From Kribbella steppae (GTDB taxonomy: Bacteria; Actinomycetota; Actinomycetes; Propionibacteriales; Kribbellaceae), in the NCBI RefSeq assembly GCF_004342025.1, contig NZ_SLWN01000015.1:156823-220822 (forward strand): a DNA stretch of 64,000 nucleotides, in the 5' to 3' direction. Positions 35,123 to 43,234 of the stretch are shown piece by piece. Within the stretch, counting starts at the first letter, position 1. Each line of letters starts with the position of its first letter. A model generated the notes under the pieces. It was not told the DNA's origin and ran no database searches. It saw only the letters and a list, made by a program, of their open reading frames with translations. Made by a program: the position numbers and the translations under genes.

Positions 35123-35748
35123 CGGACAGGCTCCTTCGTGAAGCGGGTCGCGGGGTCGCCGGTCAGGTGACCGGCCGGGAGGATTCGGCCGCAGAGGACG
35201 AGGAGGAGGTCCTGGGCCTTGCCGGACAGGACCTCGCCGGTGCCGTGGGTCCAGTCGAGGTCGGTGGCGCGGAGTTGGATGCCGGTGAGGTCGACGCCGA
35301 AGTACTTGAGTTGGCGGGGCTTCATGTCGGCCAGGATGTGGCGCAGGCGGTCCGCGGGCACCTGACGGTCGATGCCTAGAGCAACGGTGATGTCGAGGCC
35401 GTGGATAACGTCGTGGGACAGGGCGCCTTCGTAGCCGCCGCCCGGTGGCTTCCAGGGGTGGTTGATGTTCTGGCGCAGGCATTCGGTCAGCTCGGACGCG
35501 GAGAGCTCGGTGGCGTCCCGGCGGGCCTGGCGGTCGGCCAGGCGGTCGAAGTTGCCTCGGGCCTTGATCATCCCCAGGAGGAAACGGGGCATGGACAGCC
35601 GGTACGGCATGGTGATGTGGGCAACCAGTTCACGGACCCGCCAGCCCTCACACAGCGTCGGCTTGTCCCAGTCCTCGGCCGGCAATGTGGTCAGCAGCGC
35701 AGCGAGATCGGTCCGTTCCCCGGCAACCGCGGCTCTGATGTCAGTCAT
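35119..35748 (-). CDS. Mycothiol-dependent maleylpyruvate isomerase family enzyme
   Basis: A 209-residue protein of the DinB/MDMPI family: LPAEDWDKPTLCEGWRVREL, VAHITMPYRL and SHDVIHGLDITVALG contain the three-histidine pattern that binds a divalent metal. The C-terminal DLDWTHGTGEVLSGKAQDLL segment is typical of the TIGR03083 group. Such enzymes use mycothiol, the main actinobacterial thiol; the substrate is unknown. It is the first gene of a two-gene operon with the VOC protein and has GAAAGGAGAA as ribosome-binding site. Confidence 0.85.
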   Translation of the reverse strand: MTDIRAAVAGERTDLAALLTTLPAEDWDKPTLCEGWRVRELVAHITMPYRLSMPRFLLGMIKARGNFDRLADRQARRDATELSASELTECLRQNINHPWKPPGGGYEGALSHDVIHGLDITVALGIDRQVPADRLRHILADMKPRQLKYFGVDLTGIQLRATDLDWTHGTGEVLSGKAQDLLLVLCGRILPAGHLTGDPATRFTKEPVR

Positions 35749-35769
35749 CTGCGTTCTCCTTTCGTCTCA

Positions 35770-35798
35770 CCGACGAACGGAGAAGCCTGGAACAGACA
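35770..35798 (-). promoter_or_regulatory. Candidate ECF42-type promoter upstream of the mycothiol enzyme gene
   Basis: On the minus strand TGTCTG (35793-35798) and CGTCGG (35770-35775) are separated by 17 bases. The same two elements with the same 17-base spacing occur upstream of the DGPF gene at 38648-38676. This resembles the TGTC...CG-rich promoters reported for ECF42 sigma factors, and one such sigma is encoded at 37107-38285. Confidence 0.6.
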
Positions 35799-35875
35799 AC
35801 TCGGGTACGGACACCGTCGGTGCACGCATGGTTGACTGACCGTGGCCTGACCTGGCGCTGCCCCGGAGATCACAG

Positions 35876-37102
35876 ATGCATGAGATCGGCATGTACCACC
35901 CACGAATCCACTTTCCGTCCGACAGTTGGATCAAGGTCGCCGCGCTGTATTGGACCAGGATGGGTCGCATCGTCCCACCGGGATACGTTACGCACGACAC
36001 GGACACCGTCCGCGCCCTGCGGGATGAACTCGGCTTCGTTCTCGACATCGATCCGCAACGGACGCGCCCGACAAACGCCGGGGCGTGCACCACGTTTCTC
36101 TCGTTCGTCGACGACTACCACCCCTGGCTGCGCCGGCAGTACGGGTTGGCGGAAACCGGCAATCTGGGGCGCGTGGCTCCGCAGGTCTCGGATCGAGACA
36201 GCTACGAACCGTGGGACGGTCCACATCGTGTCGCCCAGATCTCGAATTTCAAGGTCGCGCTCCAGCTTCGGGGCGTTCTGGTACAGAACGATCTCGCGAT
36301 CGACGGCGGCGAGAGCCTGCTGATGCATCCCGACCTGGCCCGCGTCTACATGTCGGCTCTGGCCGAGGACGTCGCCGTGGGGAACCGGTTGCAACCGATC
36401 ACCGACGACCGGGACGTCTATGCCGTCGGGGCCGGTTGGACGCGGCGGCGGATGCGCAGCCTGTTGCTACCGAGCTACGAACCAGACGGCGATGCGGACG
36501 CGGCAGAGCTCGAGGAAGATTACCGGGAGTACGGCGTCGATCGGTCCAACATCTCGGAAATGATCGGGATGATCGCGATCAAGGCCGTCGTCCCCCGCGA
36601 TATCGATCGGATACCCGTCGGCAGGATCATCGAGCTGCGTCAGCGTTTCGGGCCGCAGTTCCTGGCCTTCCGCGACGTGGTCGACTCGCTCGCGGTGGAG
36701 ATCGAGGAAAATGTCAGGTCAGTACAGGACTCCACCGTGTTCCGCGCCTATGTCGAGCAGCTGGCACAAGGCCGAATACTCGAGCCCGCCCGGCAGCTGC
36801 GCGACGAGATGCATCGGCTGAAGATCGACACCGCGACCACCACACTGACCTTCAAGTACGAACTGCCCACCCTCGCCGGACTCGCGGCCGGCGGCCTGTT
36901 CGCGCAGCAGCCGGCCATCGCCGGTGGTACGGCGGTCGCGGCGGGAATCCTGGGAATCGCACGGGGCGCACGTCATCATGCGACTGAAGCCCGGCACAGG
37001 TCGCCGGTGAGCTACCTCATGCTTCTGCAGGACGAACTGGATCCCGGCCCGGTGCTCAAGCGAGCGATGCGGCAGGTCCAGAAGCTCACGCGGTCGCGTT
37101 GA
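35876..37102 (+). CDS. DUF6236 family protein
   Basis: A 408-residue protein starting with MHEIGMYHPRIHFPSDSW and KVAALYWTRMGRIVPPGY, which match DUF6236. The middle part is acidic and helical; a glycine/alanine-rich hydrophobic segment near residues 325-365 (LAGLAAGGLFAQQP; GGTAVAAGILGIARGA) may contact a membrane. It has no obvious partner and more AT-rich codons and GATCxx runs than its neighbours, consistent with recent acquisition. Function is unknown. The start is the ATG at 35876; the ribosome-binding site is weak (GGAG at 35863-35866). Confidence 0.75.
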   Translation: MHEIGMYHPRIHFPSDSWIKVAALYWTRMGRIVPPGYVTHDTDTVRALRDELGFVLDIDPQRTRPTNAGACTTFLSFVDDYHPWLRRQYGLAETGNLGRVAPQVSDRDSYEPWDGPHRVAQISNFKVALQLRGVLVQNDLAIDGGESLLMHPDLARVYMSALAEDVAVGNRLQPITDDRDVYAVGAGWTRRRMRSLLLPSYEPDGDADAAELEEDYREYGVDRSNISEMIGMIAIKAVVPRDIDRIPVGRIIELRQRFGPQFLAFRDVVDSLAVEIEENVRSVQDSTVFRAYVEQLAQGRILEPARQLRDEMHRLKIDTATTTLTFKYELPTLAGLAAGGLFAQQPAIAGGTAVAAGILGIARGARHHATEARHRSPVSYLMLLQDELDPGPVLKRAMRQVQKLTRSR

Positions 37103-37106
37103 CGCG

Positions 37107-38285
37107 TTAGCCGACCTCGTCCAGGCGGCGAGCGAGGTATCGGCGCTCGGCGTCTGTGGCGGCGAGTTCTATCGCCTCGCGGTACGACGTCGCGGCCTCG
37201 GGGTACCGGCCGAGTCGCCGGAGGAAGTCGGCGCGAGTCGCCGGGAGCAGGTGGTAGCCGGCCAGTGGGCCCGCTGCTAGGTCGTCAACGAGGCGGAGTC
37301 CCACAGCAGGGCCGTCAGCCATGCCGATGGCAACTGCACGGTTCAGTGCGACCACTGGGGTCTGCTTGAGCTGCCCGTACAGTGCGGCGATCTGCGGCCA
37401 GTCGGTGTCGGCCGCCGTACGTGCAGAGGCGTGGCAGGCGGCTATAGCGGCCTGCACTTGGTAAGGCCCGGGTGAGCGGCGTCGGAGAGTGTCGTCGAGC
37501 AGGTCTACGCCTTCTGTGATCACTGCGTTGTCCCAGCGGGTGCGGTCCTGGTCCTCCAACGTCACCAGCACGCCGTCAGCGCTCAGCCGGGTGTCACGGC
37601 GTGAGTCATGCAGCAGCATCAGTGCCAGCAGTCCGGCCGCCTCCGGCTCGTCCGGCATCAGTTGCACGAGCAGACGAGCCAGTCTGATCGCCTCACTGCT
37701 CAGACTGGTCCGGACGACATCCGTGTACCCCTCGTTGAACAACAGGTAGAGCACAGCCAGTACGGCGGGCGTCCGCTCCGGCAGGAGATGCGCAGGCGGG
37801 ACTCGATAAGGGATGCCGGCGTGCTGGATCTTCTGCTTGGCCCTGGTGAGGCGCTTCGACATGGTGGTCTCTGGGACCAGGAAGGCGCGTGCGATCTCCG
37901 CCGTACTGAGGCCGGCCAGTGTCCGCAGTGTCAACGCCACCCGCGCCTCGATCGCCAGGGCTGGGTGGCAGCAGGTGAACATGAGCCGCAGCCGGTCGTC
38001 TGGTACGTCGTACGCCTCGTCAGGCTCAGCTCCCAAAACAGCCACCTCCTTCAGCTTGGCCGCGCCCACGGCTTCCCGGCGCAACCAGTCGACGGCCTTG
38101 TTACGTGCGGTGGTGGTCAGCCAGGCACCGGGTTTGTCCGGTACGCCGTCCTGCGGCCAACGTTGCAGGGCCGCCGCGAACGCTTCCTGCGCGCACTCCT
38201 CGGCCAGCTCCCAGTCACCGGTCAGGCGGATCAGGGTGGCGACGACCTGACCCCACTCCTGCCGGTAGATCTGCTCGAACGTCAC
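37107..38285 (-). CDS. ECF42-type RNA polymerase sigma factor with TPR-like C-terminal domain
   Basis: A 392-residue extracytoplasmic-function sigma factor. Sigma2 (YRQEWGQVVATLIRLTGDWELAEE; WLTTTARNKAVDWLRRE) and sigma4 (LRTLAGLSTAEIARAFLVPE) are followed by a long C-terminal helical domain (DUF6596/TPR-like, ~190-392). The C-terminal extension and a DGPF protein partner define group ECF42, in which no anti-sigma is used and the extension is needed for activity. The GTG at 38285 overlaps the DGPF gene stop (GTGA). Confidence 0.9.
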   Translation of the reverse strand: MTFEQIYRQEWGQVVATLIRLTGDWELAEECAQEAFAAALQRWPQDGVPDKPGAWLTTTARNKAVDWLRREAVGAAKLKEVAVLGAEPDEAYDVPDDRLRLMFTCCHPALAIEARVALTLRTLAGLSTAEIARAFLVPETTMSKRLTRAKQKIQHAGIPYRVPPAHLLPERTPAVLAVLYLLFNEGYTDVVRTSLSSEAIRLARLLVQLMPDEPEAAGLLALMLLHDSRRDTRLSADGVLVTLEDQDRTRWDNAVITEGVDLLDDTLRRRSPGPYQVQAAIAACHASARTAADTDWPQIAALYGQLKQTPVVALNRAVAIGMADGPAVGLRLVDDLAAGPLAGYHLLPATRADFLRRLGRYPEAATSYREAIELAATDAERRYLARRLDEVG

Positions 38286-38620
38286 CCAACCCCCGGCGGT
38301 GGCTCGAATACCGGCCTGATCTCGATCGTTCCGTAGCCGGCCGCCGGATGCTTGGCCGCGATCTCGATGGCCTCGTCCAGGTCGGCACAGTTGATCAGCA
38401 CGAACCCGCCGATCTGCTCCTTGGTCTCCGCGAACGGACCGTCGGTCAGCAGCAACTCGTCGTTCCGCACCCGCACCGTCGTCGCCTCCGACGGCGGTCG
38501 CAGCCCGGCCCCACCCTCGACCACGCCGCGCTGCTCCATCTCCTCCGACCACCCGCCGCACCCGTCGTTGGCATGCGCCTCGGCCGTCTCGTCACCAGCG
38601 ATCATCAGCAAGTACTTCAC
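38282..38620 (-). CDS. DGPF/YCII-domain protein, partner of the ECF42 sigma
   Basis: A 112-residue YCII-like protein with the signature LLLTDGPFAETKEQIGGFVL and the start KYLLMIAGDE. DGPF proteins accompany ECF42 sigma factors and are usually their targets; their chemistry is unknown, though the fold suggests small-molecule binding. The GTG at 38618-38620 has a strong GAGGAGGA ribosome-binding site. It is coupled to the sigma gene and has the candidate ECF42 promoter 28 bp upstream. Confidence 0.9.
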   Translation of the reverse strand: MKYLLMIAGDETAEAHANDGCGGWSEEMEQRGVVEGGAGLRPPSEATTVRVRNDELLLTDGPFAETKEQIGGFVLINCADLDEAIEIAAKHPAAGYGTIEIRPVFEPPPGVG

Positions 38621-38647
38621 GGTCCTCCTCCAGACAGTCTCACCCCA

Positions 38648-38676
38648 CCGACGAACAGCCCCGGCGAAAACAGACA
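38648..38676 (-). promoter_or_regulatory. Candidate ECF42-type promoter of the DGPF-sigma operon
   Basis: TGTCTG (38671-38676) and CGTCGG (38648-38653) on the minus strand are 17 bases apart, identical to the elements at 35770-35798. The shared core GTTCGTCGGTG extends beyond the hexamer. Its position just upstream of the DGPF ribosome-binding site implies autoregulation of the sigma operon. Confidence 0.65.
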
Positions 38677-38768
38677 CCCCCACCGTAAAGCGCCGGCGGG
38701 TTTCTGCTCGCTTTCCACCCGGAGCAGGCCTAGCGTCGAGGCAGACCGGATTTCAAGGGGAGGTTGAG

Positions 38769-39161
38769 ATGGCCGGACGAGTGGTGCATTTCGAGATTCC
38801 GTACGACGACGGGGAGCGGGCGCGCAGGTTCTATGCCGAGGCGTTCGGGTGGCAGCTCCAGGAGATGCCGGACCTGCAGTACACGATGGTGTCGACCGGG
38901 CCAGTGACCGACGAGGGCATGCCGAGCGAGCCCGGGTACGTCAACGGTGGCATGTTCGACCGGGCCGCCGCCGGGGAGATCAACAAGCCGGTACTGACCA
39001 TCGACGTGGACGACATCGACGCCAGCTGGAAGACGATCGAGCAGCTCGGCGGCAAGCCGGTGGGCGAGAAGCTCGCGGTCGGTGAGATGGGCTTCGCGGC
39101 GTACTTCACCGACTCGGAGGGCAACCTGCTCGGCCTCTGGCAGACCGCCTCCACCGGCTAA
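38769..39161 (+). CDS. VOC family protein
   Basis: A 130-residue VOC-fold protein (VVHFEIPYDDGERARRFYAE; AFGWQLQEM; AAYFTDSEGNLLGLWQ). It resembles the single-domain glyoxalase-like proteins often found beside ECF sigma/DGPF modules, but the substrate is unknown. The ATG at 38769 follows GGGGAGG. It is divergent from the DGPF-sigma operon with a 148-bp gap; no second ECF42-like promoter is visible on this strand. Confidence 0.85.
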   Translation: MAGRVVHFEIPYDDGERARRFYAEAFGWQLQEMPDLQYTMVSTGPVTDEGMPSEPGYVNGGMFDRAAAGEINKPVLTIDVDDIDASWKTIEQLGGKPVGEKLAVGEMGFAAYFTDSEGNLLGLWQTASTG

Positions 39162-39210
39162 ATCGTTCGCGAACGGCCGCGGTCCACAGTCACAGTGGCA
39201 GGCATGTTGA

Positions 39211-39473
39211 CCGCGGCCCAACGCGGCCCATCCGTGGCTGCGGGAACTGTGGAGCGGTGACGGCAGGGGCGACCGGATCAGCGGTACATGGTCGACGGTT
39301 TCGAGGTGGACGGCGTACCCCTGCGGGCGGTCGAGCTGGCCGGCCGCGCCGGTGACGTGTTCTTCATGCACTGCGACACGTTCCACACGGCCGCGCCGAA
39401 CTGCCTCGACCAGCCGCGGATGATGGCCACGAACATCATCAGACTGGAACAAGGATCACGTCGTACGGCGTGA
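39211..39473 (+). pseudogene. PhyH-type (phytanoyl-CoA dioxygenase-like) C-terminal fragment, frameshifted
   Basis: One frame gives HPWLRELWSGDGRGDRI (~39229-39279); after a shift, another gives MVDGFEVDGVPLRAVELAG, DVFFMHCDTFHTAAPNC and PRMMATNII to a stop at 39471-39473. Together they match the C-terminal half of PhyH-type Fe(II)/2-oxoglutarate dioxygenases, including the distal metal-binding histidine region. The N-terminal half is absent and the frame is broken at ~39280, so this is a remnant filling the 363-bp gap before zwf. Confidence 0.65.
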
Positions 39474-39524
39474 GCGGCGGCCTAGACTTCCGGGTGTTGG
39501 CTCCGGTGTCCTCGGGAGGACTGC

Positions 39525-41021
39525 ATGCCTGACCGTACTCAGACCATTGCGTATCCGGCGCCGGGGTCGCGCCCGTCGCGGCGGGATCCGCAACCGCTCG
39601 CGCCGCACGTGATCGTGCTGTTCGGGGCGACCGGGGATCTGGCCAAGCGCAAACTGCTGCCGGGGCTGGCGTATCTGCAGCAGTCCAAGTTCGCGCCCGA
39701 CGTACGCATCATCGGTACGGCGACCGAGGAGCTCACCTCGGACGAGTTCCGGGCCCGGGCGCGGGAGGCGGTCGAGACGTTCGGGACGCACCGGATGAGC
39801 GACGAGGAGTGGGCGCAGTTCGCCGAGCGACTCGAGTACGTGCCGGTGACCGCCGGCCCGGATGCGCTCGCGGCCGCGGTCAAGGCGGCCGAGGCGCTGC
39901 TCGGGCCGGACGCCCGCCGGCTGCACTACCTGTCCGTGCCACCGAAGGCCGCGCAGGCGGTGATCGCGATGCTGCGCGACGCGGACCTGGTCGACCGGGC
40001 CCGGGTGGTGATGGAGAAACCGTTCGGCGACGACCTGGCCAGCGCGATCAAGCTGAACGACTTCGTGCACGAGACCTTCGACGAGTCGCAGGTGTTCCGG
40101 ATCGACCACTTCCTCGGCAAGGAGGCGGCGCTGAACATCCTCGCGTTCCGGTTCGCGAACGGGTTGTTCGAGCCGATCTGGAACCGCAACTTCATCGACC
40201 ACGTGCAGATCGACATCCCCGAGTCGCTCGGCCTGGACCAGCGGGCCACCTTCTACGAACCGACCGGCGCGTTCAAGGACATGGTCGTCACCCACGTCCT
40301 CCAGGTGCTGTCGTTCGTCGCGATGGAGCCGCCGACCGCCCTGGAACCGCGGGCCATCTCGGAGGAGAAGAACAAGGTCTTCCGCTCCATGCTCCCGATC
40401 CATCCCGACGACGTGGTGCGCGGCCAGTACGGCGGCTATCGCAACGAGGACGGGGTCGCGCCGGACTCCGACACCGAGACGTTCATCGCGATGAAGGTCG
40501 GGATCGACAACTGGCGTTGGGCCGGCGTGCCGTTCTACCTGCGCACCGGCAAACGGATGGCCGAGGGGATGCGGATCATCTCGATCGCCTTCAAGGAAGC
40601 ACCGAAGACGATGTTCCCGGCCGGCTCCGGTGTCGGCTCACAAGGCCCCGACCACCTGACCTTCGACCTGGCCGACTCGTCCCGGGTCTCGCTGTCCTTC
40701 TACGGCAAACGCCCCGGTCCGGGCATGCGGCTGGAGAAGCTGTCGATGCAGTTCTCGACCCAGGAGACGGAGCGCGCGGGCGACGTACTGGAAGCCTACG
40801 AACGCCTGATCCTGGACGCGATGCGCGGCGACCACACCTTGTTCACCACCGCCGAAGGCATCGAGTCCCTGTGGGACCGATCCGCGATGCTCCTGGACGA
40901 CCCGCCCCCGGTGAAGCCCTACCAACCCGGCACCTGGGGCCCCAACGCCATCCACCAACTCATCGCCCCCCGAGCCTGGCGCCTCCCCTTCGAACGAGAA
41001 TGGCGCGAATCCAAGCCTTAG
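39525..41021 (+). CDS. zwf: Glucose-6-phosphate 1-dehydrogenase
   Basis: A 498-residue enzyme oxidising glucose-6-phosphate to 6-phosphogluconolactone with NADP, the entry to the oxidative pentose-phosphate pathway. The nucleotide-binding loop is GATGDLAKR (34-42) and the active-site signature RIDHFLGKE is at 192-200. It is a stand-alone copy without tal, tkt, opcA or pgl beside it, unlike the clustered copy usual in actinobacteria, so it may be a second paralogue. Ribosome-binding site GGGAGG lies upstream. Confidence 0.95.
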   Translation: MPDRTQTIAYPAPGSRPSRRDPQPLAPHVIVLFGATGDLAKRKLLPGLAYLQQSKFAPDVRIIGTATEELTSDEFRARAREAVETFGTHRMSDEEWAQFAERLEYVPVTAGPDALAAAVKAAEALLGPDARRLHYLSVPPKAAQAVIAMLRDADLVDRARVVMEKPFGDDLASAIKLNDFVHETFDESQVFRIDHFLGKEAALNILAFRFANGLFEPIWNRNFIDHVQIDIPESLGLDQRATFYEPTGAFKDMVVTHVLQVLSFVAMEPPTALEPRAISEEKNKVFRSMLPIHPDDVVRGQYGGYRNEDGVAPDSDTETFIAMKVGIDNWRWAGVPFYLRTGKRMAEGMRIISIAFKEAPKTMFPAGSGVGSQGPDHLTFDLADSSRVSLSFYGKRPGPGMRLEKLSMQFSTQETERAGDVLEAYERLILDAMRGDHTLFTTAEGIESLWDRSAMLLDDPPPVKPYQPGTWGPNAIHQLIAPRAWRLPFEREWRESKP

Positions 41022-41121
41022 TTTCGTCCCACGCCGCGTCTACGCCCGCTGCACTCCCTCGCATCGCACGGGGCGGGGTTTGAGGTGTTGCCGCTGGTGA
41101 TCGGTAGGCGCACTATCTAGG

Positions 41122-41137
41122 TGTGATGTGAGTCACA
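41122..41137. promoter_or_regulatory. Perfect CRP/GlxR-type operator upstream of the frd region
   Basis: TGTGATGTGAGTCACA matches the TGTGA-N6-TCACA consensus of CRP-family regulators at all ten specified positions. It lies 30 bp before the small ORF at 41167 and ~355 bp before frdA. In Corynebacterium the CRP homologue GlxR controls sdhCAB through the same consensus; here binding is inferred. Confidence 0.7.
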
Positions 41138-41166
41138 AACATCTGGCGGTGGCTGGAGGTGGGCGA

Positions 41167-41400
41167 ATGACCGGGACCAGAACGCACATGACGGCGGAGC
41201 GGGCGCCGTGCGGGCGGGTCGGGGACGCGGACCGGAGCCAGGAGGACGACTTCGAGGGCTTCCGGATGGATGACGTGCGCTACGCGTGCGGCTGCCGGCG
41301 GATCCGGCACGAGTTTCATGACGGCAGTGTGCGGATCCAGACGGTGCGCCACGACGGCAAGATCCTGATGGACGAGCACAGCGGCGACCACGAAGCCTGA
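41167..41400 (+). CDS. Small conserved-looking protein before frdA
   Basis: 77 residues. The C-terminal half (DDFEGFRMDDVRYACGC, HDGSVRIQTVRHDGKI) is highly charged, with a CGC motif that could bind metal or form a disulfide. The ATG at 41167-41169 follows GGAGGTGGG, a strong ribosome-binding site, and is preferred to a GTG at 41128 that lies inside the CRP-type operator. It is in the same direction as frdABCD, 92 bp upstream, and may be the first gene of that operon. I do not recognise its family with confidence. Confidence 0.6.
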   Translation: MTGTRTHMTAERAPCGRVGDADRSQEDDFEGFRMDDVRYACGCRRIRHEFHDGSVRIQTVRHDGKILMDEHSGDHEA

Positions 41401-41461
41401 ACGGGGCGGCCAGTGAGCGAGCGGAGCGCGGTCACCAGAAAGCACAACCCAGCACGTGCCT

Positions 41462-41495
41462 CATCCGTGCCCGGAGCGAAGCGAGGACACGGATG
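41462..41495 (+). promoter_or_regulatory. Hairpin that includes the frdA start codon
   Basis: CATCCGTG (41462-41469) and CACGGATG (41488-41495) are perfect 8-bp complements with an 18-base loop. The right arm contains the frdA ATG (41493-41495), and the loop contains the purine-rich GGAGCGAAGCGAGG that would serve as ribosome-binding site. Folding would hide the start codon, suggesting translational control or coupling to the upstream ORF. Confidence 0.5.
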
Positions 41496-43232
41496 ACCTT
41501 TCACGACGTCGTGGTGATCGGGGGCGGCGGCGCGGGGTTGCGGGCTGCCATCGCGGTGGCGGAGACCAATCCGGCGTTGCGGGTGGCGGTCGTTTCGAAG
41601 GTCTATCCGATGCGCAGTCACACGGTGTCCGCGGAGGGCGGCGCTGCGGCCGTTGCCGCGGACGACGACACGCTGGACGAGCACGCGTACGACACCGTCT
41701 CCGGCAGCGACTGGTTGTCCGACCAGGACGCGGTCGAGGCGTTCGTCGCCGAGGCGCCGCGCGAGTTGCTCCGGCTCGAGCACTGGGGGTGCCCGTGGAG
41801 CCGGCAGCCGGACGGGCGGATCGCCGTCCGGGCGTTCGGTGGCATGAAGAAGATGCGCACCTGGTTCGCCGCCGACCGGACCGGGTTCCACCTGCTGCAC
41901 ACGCTGTTCCAGACCGCGCTCTCGTACACCGACATCGTCCGGTACGACGAGTGGTACGTCACCAAGATCCTGGAAGACGACGGACGCGCGTACGGCGTTG
42001 TCGCGATCGAACTCGCCACCGGCCGAATCGAGACCATCACCGCCAGCGCGGTGATCGTGTGCACCGGCGGATGCGGCCGGGTCTATCCGTTCACCACGAA
42101 CGCCAACATCAAGACCGGCGACGGCATGGCGCTCGCCTACCGGGCCGGTGCGGCGCTCAAGGACATGGAGTTCGTCCAGTACCACCCGACCGGCCTGCCG
42201 TTCACCGGCATCCTCATCACCGAGGCGGCCCGGGCGGAAGGCGGCTGGCTGCTCAACAAGGACGGCTACCGCTACCTGCAGGACTACGACCTCGGTACGC
42301 CGTCGCCGACACCGGTCCTGCGCAGCATGGAACTCGGCCCGCGAGACCGGTTGTCGCAGGCGTTCGTGCACGAGATGGACAAGGGGAACACGATCGATAC
42401 GCCGTACGGGCCGATCGTGAACCTGGACCTGCGGCATCTGGGCGCGAAGCTGATCGACGCGAAGCTGCCGTTCGTCCGCGAGCTGTGTTCGAAGTACCAG
42501 AACATCGACCCGGTCAAGGAACTCGTGCCGGTCCGGCCGGTCGTGCACTACATGATGGGCGGCATCCACACCGACATCCGCGGGGCGACGTCACTCGACG
42601 GTCTGTACGCCGCCGGCGAGGTCGCCTGCGTCAGCATCAACGGCGCGAACCGGCTGGGTTCGAACTCGTTGCCGGAGTGTCTGGTCTTCGGCAACCGGGC
42701 CGGCCGGGCCGCGGCCGTGTTCGCCGCCCGGTACCGGAACGTCGTACCCAAGTCGATCGAGGCGCAGGGGCGGGACGAGGTACGACGGCTGACGGAGGAA
42801 CTGTCCCGGCACGCCGACGGGCACGAACGGATCGCCGACATCCGCACCGAGATGCAGACCACGATGGAGAACGGCGCCGGGATCTATCGCGACCGCGACT
42901 CGCTGGCGAAGGCCGCCGACCAGTTGAAAGAGCTGCAACTGCGGTTCGCCCATGCGGCGATCGACGATCACAGCACCAACTTCAACACCGAGCTGATCGC
43001 ACTGCTCGAACTCGGGTTCATGCTGGACGTTGCCGAGAGCATCATCGCCTGCGCGCTGCAGCGGGAGGAGTCGCGCGGAGCACACCAGCGCACCGACTTC
43101 CCCGCCCGTGACGACGAGCGGTACCTGGCGCATTCGCTGGTACATCGTGAGCCGGACGGATCGAGCCGCATCACGTACCTGCCGGTGACGATCACCCGAT
43201 GGCCACCAGGAGAACGGGTCTACGGGAGGTAG
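41493..43232 (+). CDS. frdA: Fumarate reductase/succinate dehydrogenase flavoprotein subunit
   Basis: A 579-residue FAD subunit. The FAD-binding loop is VVIGGGGAGLRAA (7-19), the histidine that binds FAD covalently is His43 in RSHTVSAEGG, and the active-site motif HPTGL is near residue 231, with further catalytic residues in PVRPVVHYMMGGI. It interconverts fumarate and succinate. The four-gene layout with two separate small membrane subunits matches FrdABCD rather than the common actinobacterial SdhCAB; direction in vivo cannot be read from sequence. Confidence 0.9.
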   Translation: MTFHDVVVIGGGGAGLRAAIAVAETNPALRVAVVSKVYPMRSHTVSAEGGAAAVAADDDTLDEHAYDTVSGSDWLSDQDAVEAFVAEAPRELLRLEHWGCPWSRQPDGRIAVRAFGGMKKMRTWFAADRTGFHLLHTLFQTALSYTDIVRYDEWYVTKILEDDGRAYGVVAIELATGRIETITASAVIVCTGGCGRVYPFTTNANIKTGDGMALAYRAGAALKDMEFVQYHPTGLPFTGILITEAARAEGGWLLNKDGYRYLQDYDLGTPSPTPVLRSMELGPRDRLSQAFVHEMDKGNTIDTPYGPIVNLDLRHLGAKLIDAKLPFVRELCSKYQNIDPVKELVPVRPVVHYMMGGIHTDIRGATSLDGLYAAGEVACVSINGANRLGSNSLPECLVFGNRAGRAAAVFAARYRNVVPKSIEAQGRDEVRRLTEELSRHADGHERIADIRTEMQTTMENGAGIYRDRDSLAKAADQLKELQLRFAHAAIDDHSTNFNTELIALLELGFMLDVAESIIACALQREESRGAHQRTDFPARDDERYLAHSLVHREPDGSSRITYLPVTITRWPPGERVYGR

Positions 43233-43234
43233 GA

